64,000 nt of DNA from Opisthorchis felineus (lineage: Eukaryota; Platyhelminthes; Trematoda; Opisthorchiida; Opisthorchiidae), in NCBI GenBank assembly GCA_004794785.1, contig SJOL01008365.1, forward strand, positions 926,966 through 990,965. Reading direction: 5' to 3'. The translations under genes and the position numbers were made by a program. Shown piece after piece: positions 50,790 to 61,094 of this stretch (its first letter is position 1; the number at the start of each line of letters is the position of its first letter). The notes beneath the pieces were generated by a model. The model made no database searches, was not told the origin of the DNA, and saw nothing but the letters and a program-made list of their open reading frames with translations.

Positions 50790-52200
50790 TTTCAGCTGCC
50801 GCAGTTTCGATCACCAGAAAACGGGAGGGTGGGACATATAACCAAGCCTTGGAGGCGAAGGCATGTTCAGTTTGTTTGGAAATTGGGTAGCTAGGCATTG
50901 AAGGCAATAGCTTTGGTGCACGAGCGGCACTGACTGCGCGATTGGGCCACTTCTGCCAATGTCATTAGCCATTGGTGAGTTGAGTCCCGGGGTCCCCATC
51001 CAGGGAGGCGGTAGTTGCACACCCCACTAAGTTTACTGGTTAGTGTTTTCGTACTTCGTCGCCAGGTCATACATTCTCCATCTCTCGGTCACTTCCACTC
51101 AGCGCAGAAATGGGCGAGCAGAGCTCTGCGAGGCAGGCGGTTCTGAGGCATGCGGAGTACATGTCCTAACCAGCGTAACCTATGAAACGTGAGTAATTCA
51201 CCTATCGCGGGAGAGTTTAGTCTTCCTAAGACCATCTGGCGTACATCAACATCGCTAATCCAATGTTCCCATCAGACCTGACCAATGCTTCGGAGACACC
51301 GTTAGTCAAACACTGACATCTTCCGTATGTCCTCTGCACGTAGGGGCCAGGTCTATGATCCATAAAGCAGCATGGATCGCACCACCGCAGTGTAAACTCA
51401 TCCCTTGACAGACAAACTGACTTCACGTCGGCGCCATAAGTGTCGGAGGTTGGCAAAAGTTGACCTGGCCTTTCCGATTCGAGAAATAATCTCATCTCCA
51501 GCCGGTCCACCGGAACCTACACAGCTGCCCAGGTAAACAAATTTATCTACAACGCCGATTGGCTCGCCTGTAAGAATGAGGTGTGGATTTGATCCCACTC
51601 AGTCTTATAGTATCACTTTACAGTTTGCAGGTGTGAAGCGCATGCTAAACCGTGCAGCAGAGTTACTTGGGTTATTAAAATCGTTTGCATTTGGGAAGGA
51701 TCTGATCCAAGGAGTGTAATATCGTCTGCATAATCAATGTCTATGAGCGAAAGTCCCAGGAGCATTTCGACTCCCGAGGTTTCAGAGGCAGGCAGAGAAA
51801 TTTCAAGCAGCATATCAATAGCAGAGTTGAAGAGGAATGGTGAGAGAGGACAGCCTTGCCATATACCACTGGACGTGGTGAACTCAGGCGAGAGCTTCCC
51901 GTATACTCGTACGCGCCCACAGGAGTTCGCACATTGCCCTAATGAGGGATAAGAAGTTGGAAGGGACATCTGTGATCGCCAGACACTGCCAACGTTTCTG
52001 ACAATTGACAGAATAAAAAGCAGCTTTCAAATCCAGAAAAACGATCAACGTGGGATGTCTGAAGGAGTAGTGCTGTTCAAGAAGTTGTATTAAGGTAAAG
52101 GTATGGTCGGAGCATCCTCGACCAGGGCGAAACCGACTGTTTACCAAACCTTTCTGGAAAAGTGGTCGAGACACTGGTCGTAGACAAAATCAACACTAAT
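50790..52200 (-). mobile_element. RTE-like LINE, reverse transcriptase to 3' end
   Basis: Minus-strand blocks in order: SRFRPGRGCSDHTFTLIQLL and FLDLKAAFYSVN (about 52150-52000), VYGKLSPEFTTSSGIWQGCP, an intact catalytic DYADDITLLGSD (about 51740), FVYLGSCVGSGG and ARSTFANLRHLWRRREV (51580-51400), then the C-terminal region to about 50790. It is 5'-truncated in the RT palm and carries several frameshifts. It is better preserved than the copies at 18900 and 30480. Confidence 0.88.
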
Positions 52201-53108
52201 CCTTCGGGCGTTAAATCTAATCAAAAGAGGCTACTCGTTGTTGGTGGAGTATCTTTTACCGGATCTTTAGATAAGTGAGAGCAAAAGATCAAGTGGTCAT
52301 CCAAAACGGCGTGACAGCTTGAAACTCGGTATTATATTTCAGCAAGCGATTAGCTCTTTAGATAATTTGCTTCTATGCTCTACCTATGCGAGAAAATAAA
52401 TGCATAATCTGAAGACCAAAATGTGTCCGAATCTCATGAGTTCTAGCGAAATCGAGGTATCATAATTCGCATGTAATCTTTCTTCTCTCATGGCGGCTTA
52501 CATGTGTAAAGGACACGGCCCTTATCTCGTCACCGAGCGCACACAGCTACGCGGTCAATAATGCAGGCAAAAGTAATCGATGCCTCACAGCACCTTTGAA
52601 TAAAATGGCACATCAAACTGGCAGACAACCTGTGCAACTTGAAGTAGTTAGAAATCGTTGCTGACACTAAGCGCCCTATCGATCATCTCACAGCCCTAGC
52701 TAAAGGTATGCGAGATCGAGTGCCACAAGAAGAGTGCTAGACACAGCTGGTATGATGCAATGCACACTGGAGTACCGACAGTGTCTTGAAAGGTGGTAAT
52801 AGTGTTAGGAACCATACGTTGAGCCAGAGAGGTACCACTTGATATCATAAACCTAATATCAGTCAAGAGGTGTCAGAATGAATTACTGAGATTCCGTCTG
52901 TGAAAAAAAAGAATAGACAGTAGACATCACTGGTTAGATTATGGAACTTAGGTAAATGTGGGCATACAACAGAACTCGGCGGGCTTACAAGTTTTTCCTA
53001 TGTCATTAGTAAACCAAAAAGTACAGGACAAATTCAGCTGGTATATATTTCAGTTAAAAATTTACTTAAGGTCGTTGCTAATAAGTTTAAAACTAGCACG
53101 GAGCGCTT

Positions 53109-53228
53109 AAATGGAGGACAATGGTCCAAGCACATTAGATATTTCTGAAGGAGGACTATAGTATGCGACAGACCCATTCATCTCTGACATCCTCACGACA
53201 ACACACCAAACACTTTCTGAGTCTCGGT
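53109..53228 (+). pseudogene. Coding-like frame interrupted by an in-frame TAG
   Basis: An ATG at 53111 opens MEDNGPSTLDISEGGL, then TAG (about 53159-53161), then the same frame continues YATDPFISDILTTTHQ to a GTAACA donor. It may be a decayed exon, or two unrelated pieces with an acceptor at CTATAG. Confidence 0.2.
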
Positions 53229-53577
53229 AACAGAGCTCAGGATGTTGGAATAAGAATTTGTACCATTACTCATGAGGTCAGAAGCCCACATACAAATCCT
53301 ATGGGCTTGCTGCTTCGTGTCCAGGTAGAACGACCGGGGTCATATAGTAGCTGTTTAATCTTTGTTGCTAGTTATCAGTTGCCCACATATAACTGATTCT
53401 GCTTTGGAATCCAACATCCATGAGTAGATGATGTGCGAGCTTACGGTTTCTGTACAATGTTGTGCTTGAGACCGTTTTTGAGATTTTTGGCTGCCCGCCT
53501 AAAAAACGTTCTTATCGGATATTGTCTGGTGCGATGATCTGTAATAAAATTGGACTTGTCAACATGTTATGCTTTAC

Positions 53578-53859
53578 GTGTTGAAATATTGGTAGCTCGG
53601 GTGAGTTTATTGGTTGTTGATCAGGTGGCTGTTGATCTGTTCGCCGAGCTTGGCAATTGGCTTGCAAACGTTTCGTCACCATACGAGGAGACATCATCAG
53701 TGCGCAGTTGGGTGGGTACGCAGTTGGGTACGCACGCAGGCAAGAAAGAAGTACCCACCCAACTGCGCACTGATGATGTTTCCTCGTATGGTGACGAAAC
53801 GTTTGCAAGCCAATTGCCAAGCTCGGCGAACAGATCAACAGCCACCTGATCAACAACCA
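53578..53859. mobile_element. Fold-back (inverted repeat) insertion with 14-bp target-site duplication
   Basis: Arms 53609-53719 and 53751-53861 are reverse complements over 111 bp with one mismatch, around a 31-bp loop. The direct repeat atgttatgctttac lies at 53564-53577 and 53860-53873 and brackets the insertion, overlapping the end of the right arm by two bases. The duplication length suits retrotransposition by target-primed reverse transcription. The arms belong to a family with another copy at 26705. The near-identity of the arms implies a recent origin. The arms also carry a hammerhead-like core (see findings). Confidence 0.85.
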
Positions 53860-53873
53860 ATGTTATGCTTTAC

Positions 53874-55129
53874 TTCTGCCTGTCAACCGACATAACTGGT
53901 TTGTCCCAGCTAGCCACTGTCTTTATGAGGAAATTGCTTGCTTGTAACATGATTGTTCACGAATAGACAAGATGTTTGAGGATGATAGTAGCTGAATATG
54001 ACTCGTCACAAGCTGCAAGCAAGATGAAGCACACGAGTAGACCTCAAGTCATGTATCCGAAACTGCTTTGGTCTCCCAAGCAAAAAGTGACAAGTGCCCA
54101 GAATTCCACGTGTTTATTGTACACAACACTAAGTTGGGTTCAGAGGTTCGATGGAGTTCAGTAGCCGCCTAAATGTCTGAGTTTATGAGCCACGTGTATA
54201 TCTTTTCATGCTGAGATATATTTTACAGGATGTCTTTAAATTAATGGGATGACTCAGCACGAATTTCGAAGTACCTTTATGAAAAAATAAAGATGAATCT
54301 TTGTGAAATCAAATTGTCCGGCAAGAGACTCAAGGCGCTGCATTGAACTATGACGATGAAATAATGTAAGGGAGAATAAACAGGCACGAAACAGCTTCAT
54401 GGTGTGTATCAAATACAATCAACCTCCAAACACGTGAATATAGACAACTGTACGGAAAGGGTGGACTACCTGAACCAAACTGTTCAGCTTTTCCGACTCA
54501 AGTGCTAACCATCCGTGAAATGCGACAAATTACTAATGGAGGGCAACTACTCATTTCAGATATGCAGATCTGTTCGTTAAGTAGGTCTAAAACCCACCAT
54601 CTATTCTAAGCTCACCTGAAGGTTCAACCACTTTCTGCTTTGCACATATCTGATCTTGAAGTCTAACAGATTGAGCACTTTCGCGCATTGAAGTTGAGGA
54701 AGCAAATTCCACATAGGACTATTCATCATGCTTGATGAGTGTTAAAAAACCGCCTGGCGCCACTCATTCCCTTTAAGCGCGCTGTTGCAATAAACGTGAT
54801 GGCTTTGCAACACAAGATATAATCAGTCGTTCGCGGCATCTGTGTATAAATCACTGTTGTTGACGAACTCAAACATCAACAGCGAATTATTCGGAGTTGG
54901 CGCATTGTAATATCACATTCACAGGTAACAAGTTTTACTAGACTTACATTTTTCTAAGGAGCTTATCCATTCAAAATCTAGAATGTGACAGTCATTGTAC
55001 TAGTGACACTTGGCCCTCACTTCTTGGTTGCGTTATCATATCTCATAGAAAGGGCTTTGAACAGCTCACTATTCAAAATTTACGGAATCCCATAGAGAAT
55101 TTTGTTGGCTTGTTAGAATTTTACTCCAG
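53874..55129. other. No gene recognised
   Basis: Only a short minus-strand coding-like stretch (about 54607-54710, FASSTSMRESAQSVRLQDQ) with a GTGAGC donor stands out. Its frame reads on past the donor, so it may be element debris. Confidence 0.25.
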
Positions 55130-55335
55130 GGTTGTCCAAGGAATTGTTTCACGAACCAACTAAGTGTTCACTGTGGCGGAAAAAAATTATCCACGGGGGA
55201 TTTATTGCGTCTTCCTCTAAAAGAGTTAGTTGGATGATGTTACGGCTGATGATGCTTTCAGATAAAACGAACAGCGCTTGTCTTATTGTTGGATGTCAAC
55301 TGTGCTCACCCTTCGATACTAGACAAGCATTTTAA
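55130..55335 (+). CDS. Candidate terminal exon
   Basis: A good acceptor (GAATTTTACTCCAG at 55129) is followed by two leading bases and 67 open codons (LSKELFHEPTKCSLWRKKII, ..., CLIVGCQLCSPFDTRQAF) to TAA. No partner exon or family was found. Confidence 0.35.
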
Positions 55336-56700
55336 GGCATTTCCTGGAGTTTTATTATCGAGGTGGTGGAATCAGTCGATATTCTCCTTAGTGTCCCACT
55401 AGTATGCCCGGACCCATCACCTCCGGCCCCATCACTGTGTGCCCCATACAACATGCCGTCGTAGAATTACGCTTCTCGTCGCATAGCGTAAAGTAGATGT
55501 TTGTGTGTGGTTCATTGGCTGACGATCCAGAACTGATCATAGGGATACTGATATCAATTTATTAACGAGAAGGCATCACAGTGACAGGCAACCTATGCCT
55601 TGCATACAACCTGTGAAGAATACAGATTTTTGCCCTATATTGGTCCATTTCATCTTTAGCCATCATATGCGAATCAAAATGACGTGTTCTAGAAGAAAAT
55701 AAAACAGGAACCTCCGGTATCTTGTGGAGAAATATAAATTGTCGTCTAATTCCTAGGTGGACTTGTCAGTTTTACTCTTACAATTTAATGAGTCAGTCAC
55801 ACAAAAGAATCAGCTCGAGATGCCAAAGTTTTTCCAATGCAGGACAGCAGTTTCTTGCGAATTATTATGCAGCGGACAATACAAGTGTTCTCAGTGGTCA
55901 TTGTTTTATTCATGATACTCAAACAACGTTCGCTTGTCCAGTGATTCAACATTTGCAAACGAGTTGCACGACAACAAAAAATTATACAAGAAGTAGGCGA
56001 ATATCAGTCGTATTAGTGTCGAGCAGTGGTCCGTAGTTGTGATTATCTTATGTGGTTCATGACAAGTCAGTCAACTGAAGCAGACTGGCACACTGATTGT
56101 CACTGAAAAAATAACTGTCGATCCCATTTGAGCATTTACTTTGAATACCCAAGTAGGTCAAAGTTCTTCAGTTTTCGCAAAAGGTCGTTTGTCTTTAGGC
56201 AATTCACAGTAGATCCATCAAATCAAGGTAGACGAACTAATCCAATTTTATGGCATCTAAATTTTCACTTTGCACCTAATTAACTATCCTGCTGCTATGG
56301 TTCTGAGTTGTCTGACAGTGAGAGGCGAAAAAACACCTAGTGGTGTTCTGCAAAATAATCGAGAATTTTGGTGGCTAAAACGAATTTGAGCTATTTGTTA
56401 CAAGCAGTGCACTGCGCTTATTTTGTATTCACTGGCTTATCGCAGCAGACATTGGGTTGACATATTTAGAGCAACATAACATATTGTTGTGTGTAAACGA
56501 GCAAACGTGACCCAGTTACCCCAAGATAACGATTGCATCGATGAGTGAGTAGCACAAACCCTTGCTCCGTCTGTGCACGACTATTTGACCGTTACCGTGT
56601 TCTGTTGGCTTTCTCGTCGCCAACGCTAGTTGAGTTGGCGGCACAGAATGATGTCTTAAAGCGGTGAATCGGCTTGTGGAAAAGTGGACGCCAGACAAAA

Positions 56701-57574
56701 ATGACCCTTGGGAATGTTGTGGCTGTCTTTCCCTTACTCCAACCACATAAGTCCTCGATGATGTTCCGCTGGGGCTTTCTCAAAGTTGACGTTTGTAAGT
56801 TACTGCAAGCTACAAGGGTTCAAGGCCATTACACCAAATCACTCAGTAACCAGTTACTATATCCAGAAAAATTGTTGAAAGATTACAGGTTTTACCGGTG
56901 ACAAGGATCACTACATGACATTGGCTGAGAACATAATCACTGCATTTAAACCAGTGTTTCAGCCTCATGGTAGCAGTGTTAAATTTGAAGACGAAGTCCA
57001 CCGGCAGGCTACTGTTTTCTGCACTGGACTTTGACCAGACTAAAGAGTATTTGGCGTGGTCTTTATGCTATTCGAATGAACTTCACGTGATTTATGCGGT
57101 GTTATGTTAGAATTATGTTGTTACTTCCTCTGTGCTGACGAATACATGTGAACGTAATACTCGTGTGGAGGAAAGACCTCTGCAGTAGCCCACAATGAAT
57201 CTACAAAAGAGGCAATATAAACTTGGTAGGTACTTCATTAAGTAATCTCTACCCAATTTTGGGGTGATGACACGGAGAACTATAGGATCTGGATGCTACA
57301 GGTTTTTTACTCTTATCACACAGCTAACGAACTCAGTAGCAAAATTCTGCCCAAGCAAACTGGTTGTGGATACTCACTTTTTCGTCTCAGGGTTCAATTA
57401 CTCTATTTGCTCACTAACGCACATGTTGGAGCTTCTCAGTTTTCCGCTACGGAGCTGACAACAATTTTTTCTACTGGTAATATGCCAGTAGTATGTTTTA
57501 AATACCAGTCAGAACCGAGCAGTCGTTCCAGCCTTCACACCAAGTTCGCGCGTCCTTCACAGTCATCTGACTAG
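56701..57574 (+). CDS. Two-exon plus-strand gene or gene end
   Basis: Exon 56701-56794 (ATG; MTLGNVVAVFPLLQPHKSS...; donor GTAAGTT) ends in phase 1. It joins in frame to 57324-57574 (acceptor TTTTTTACTCTTATCACACAG; 82 further residues to TAG). The joined protein is about 114 aa, starts with a hydrophobic segment and ends in a Ser-rich tail (SEPSSRSSLHTKFARPSQSS). The frame is open a little upstream of 56701, so the start is uncertain. Function unknown. Confidence 0.42.
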
Positions 57575-59549
57575 GGTAGGACAGTTCAGCGGTAAACCCA
57601 TGCGGACGACGCATCAACCTTCTTGTACATTTCCATCAAATTTAATAGTGCAGTAGAAATTTTTAAGTGTTTGAGACATGTGCGCACATCATTGCTACCT
57701 AGGAAAATTTAGTGGAGTTATAAGTGGTTGCGGGAGAAGGAATGTTGAAAACACTAATTTGGGTGTGAATTTTGTGAATTAAAGGTTTGTTTTGGATGCT
57801 CCTCAGGTGAAAATGTGGCAAATGGTGATGGGCAATAAAATAATAGACTATATCAGAAAGGAACGTCGCGGTTTTCAAACACAAGGCGAAACCAACTGAT
57901 TATCAACTGTTCTAAATCTGGAGCCCTTGAAATTACAGTTTTCACTATCGGCTTTCAGATTCTGGAATGAGTGAGCGCTACCGGTTGAGAACCCTTGATC
58001 TGTAGGCTCTGCTATTCAAAAATATTAATGCATCACCATACATACCCTTTGTAAACAAAAAGGCAATAGAGGATGAAGGTTTAGGGAACCGCAAGAGGTC
58101 ACAAACACATTTGCCTCAATGCTTCTACTCTTATTGTTGCTACTGGGATGGCTGTTGTAAACACATGGGCCGTAAGTGGAAAAATGTTTAAAGCCAAGAC
58201 TGTTTATGTGTGCATTTTACGTATACTCTTGGAGACAAACATGTTGATGCCAAACCTGACATATCAATCCTCATAAGCTTGATGTAAATTCTCGATGAGC
58301 CAACTAGCGGTTGGAGCTCATCCGGTGTGTCTACTCCCCAAATATCCATTCCATTTTAAACTTGGACACACGTAAGATGTGTATGAAAACAAACGCTAGT
58401 TTTCAGTTTAACGGGAGGCCCAACTGGAATCACCTTCTCACATTTTTCCACATGAAATCTAAGGTCTCTGTGCAGCATGCTCACCTAAAGAATACTATAA
58501 ACTACCGATTCATTTGGGCATCCAGATAACACAATATCATTTAAAAACGAGAGTTTATCTTTACATGGATGGACGTTTTGATCATAAAACTGGGTAAAAG
58601 TAATGGGATAGAATGGTTACTACAAACAGACCCGTACTTTTAGAACTTACTCCAAAATATGCGTGCGTTCCGCACAGCGGATTTTTTCAATGGGTTCTCT
58701 GGCAAACAACGGACCAGCAAGTGGATTTTTTTCTTCTTTTGAAATATTGTACCGACCCGGTCCCGTAAACGGGGTCTTTTTTAGGGAAGTAGATCGTATG
58801 AGACTTCAAAAAATTGAATCAGAGTGAGCCACAGCATAAAACTTACGATACAAATAGCAGAAAAGTTCCTGTAAGCAGTGCTGTGTTATACGAAATTCTT
58901 CAAACTGAGTTTTGACATATTTTTGAAAGAGAAAGCTAACTGAGAATGAATTGAATTAGGATGGCTTCTGCACCAGTTCGACCTATTCCAGTTTGCATTG
59001 TGATCCTGTTACCTCGTACCAGCTGGTTCACCACACGAAAAACACAAGTAGTATTTATAGGGCGTGAGGTTCCGTGTTAGTAGCATTAAAGTAACATTAC
59101 TTCGCGATGAACTCCCATGAAAACACTCGTCCCTAATCAGCGTGATTTTCCATGAATGTTATTTATAATGTGACTGTTGCGAGAGTTGAGTGGTTCGAGG
59201 TCAAGATTAGAAGGAAGACAGAATAGAAGGGTGTAACGGGCGCTTTAGTCGTCTAATAAAGTTGGTACATTAGTTAAAAATATAGAGTGAAAGTTACCAG
59301 TTAATGATATATAAAAGGTGTGATTTACATGGTCGTGACATTCACCCTACCTTGGAATAACTGTGTACTTTAGCGGCGAACGACGGTTTGCAAAAAATTG
59401 AAAGCTGTAGTAGTTACGTGAGTTCGTTCATGCCTCTCTGTTGTGCAGATTATATAGGTAAGTGCGCTGTTGTCGTATAAGAATATCCATTTGATTTCTG
59501 CGGTCTTCGTTAGGATGGGATGACGAGACAACGTTAATAGGCAAGATTT
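57575..59549. other. No gene recognised
   Basis: AT-rich. A 72-codon frame at 58311-58529 has no splice signals. A short hairpin (gacccggtcccg / cggggtc) lies near 58755-58780. Confidence 0.35.
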
Positions 59550-60640
59550 AAGTTTCAGAATAATCACGGTAGACTGATGGTTTTGGGGGAGTTTCCTCTT
59601 GTTTCACTGGCTCCAGTTCTGCATCGAGAGGATCGGATGTCATGCTGTTGCCTTTAGGAGCCAAGCGGCTTAGGGATACTGCTTCGTGTTTGCCATCTGG
59701 ACGAACTATATGGGCGAACAAGAGACGAGCTCCATCCACTTCCCCCACCAGAGGATCATATTTAGGACTCGATGGTCGAGTTTTGAAAGGATCTGCTCAG
59801 GGACAGTAAGCCACCGTTGGCTGATCGTCAGCAGGAAACGCTCATGTAGGGTACAGCTAATACTATTGCGTAACAGGGCTCTGATAAAGTAGAGACCACC
59901 GAGAAGAACAACTTCCCAATGTATGGCAGGTAAGTCTCGTGATTTTAGAGCGAGGCGGATGGTCTTTCAGAGGGTCGGATAAAGTAGTTCCACTCGACCA
60001 TTACATTGTGGATTATAGGCAGCGATGTGGCCAGTGACAACACCTTTATCGAACAAAAACTGTTTGAGTTCAGTTAACATAACCGCGATCTGAGTGAATA
60101 TAAGTGGGCATACGAAACAGTGAAAACAGTTGACTTAAACAACGAATTACGGTAGAAGAAGACATATCAGCACAAGGATAAGTAAAAGGGAATCTGGGGT
60201 ATTTGTTAATGATTGTTAAGAGATACTTGTTACTAGTGTTTGAGGGAAGGGAGCCTTTAAAGTCAATGCCAAGACTTTCAAAGGGTTGTTTGGGCCTGAT
60301 AAACTAGCCACGAAAAGGGCCACAAAATTTTGGTTTGAGTTCAGCGCATGTTAAGCAGTTAGAAAACACATGTCGGAGATGGTTGACTGAAAAAGGAATG
60401 TTCTTAAAACGAACAAAATGTGGTAATCTTGTGACCCCGGGATGGCATATTATGTTGTAAAGCTCTTGAAGTTTCTCCGTCCCAACAATGTTGACGCAAA
60501 GGTTACGAGAAAGGCATCGGCAACGAGGTTGTCGGTTCCCGGTCCATAGAAGACATCGCAGTCGTACCTTGCCAATTCGATTTTCCACCGTCCAATCTTG
60601 TCATTCTTAACAGCTCCAATTACGTTTATCAGGTAGATGA
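59550..60640 (-). mobile_element. Ty3/Gypsy pol fragment (RNase H end, integrase, C-terminal tail)
   Basis: On the minus strand: the RNase H end (KNDKIGRWKIELARYDCDVF) near 60600, the HHCC zinc region of integrase (ELYNIICHPGVTR ... HVFSNCLTCAELKPKF) at 60480-60320, then the core (LGIDFKGSLPSNTSNKYLL, IHSDRG) with a frameshift after the second catalytic Asp, PQCNGRVE, and the tail GEVDGARLLFAHIVRPDGKH to a stop at 59550. Order and spacing match Gypsy pol. It is truncated in RNase H, frameshifted and dead, and lacks recognisable LTRs here. Confidence 0.9.
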
Positions 60641-61094
60641 GAATGACAACTTTTTGGGAAACAAACTTTAAGTCATTGTGACAAATAAAAATGGTTTAGT
60701 CAGAGTCATCCTGTGTTGGTTGTTTTCGTATCAGTTAATTATTCCCAAAATAGTTCACCAAGTAGCCGCTACTTACTCATAATACTTTGAGCAGTGCGAC
60801 CTATACTGAGCACTCCTATTTAATATAGAAGCCTCCTGACATTTCGTTTACATTGTCGCCAAACAAATCCAACGGAAACATTGTTTCCTCTTCAAACTAC
60901 TCTATGGATTTTAGAATGAGGATGAGAAATCAAGTGCGTATTTTTGAAAACTCCTAATTAATGTCAGGTAGAACTATCGGGTATGAAATATTCATTCATC
61001 GCCTTTTAGTGGCGTCAGATTCTAAATGTTTTTGATAGGATTACCTCCAGTTTTTGAAATAATCTTTAGAGTACCTGAAGGGTAAAAAACTTAC

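Noticed and set aside
53610..53895. Overlapping 79-114-codon frames on both strands
   Set aside because: They arise from the inverted repeat, which mirrors the same open frames on each strand.
56516..56783. Minus-strand frames opposite the 56701 exon
   Set aside because: Two competing frames with no acceptor/donor chain; the plus-strand reading joins in phase to a second exon.
58755..58785. GC-rich hairpin followed by T run, terminator-like
   Set aside because: Bacterial-type terminators are not expected in this eukaryotic DNA and no gene ends there.
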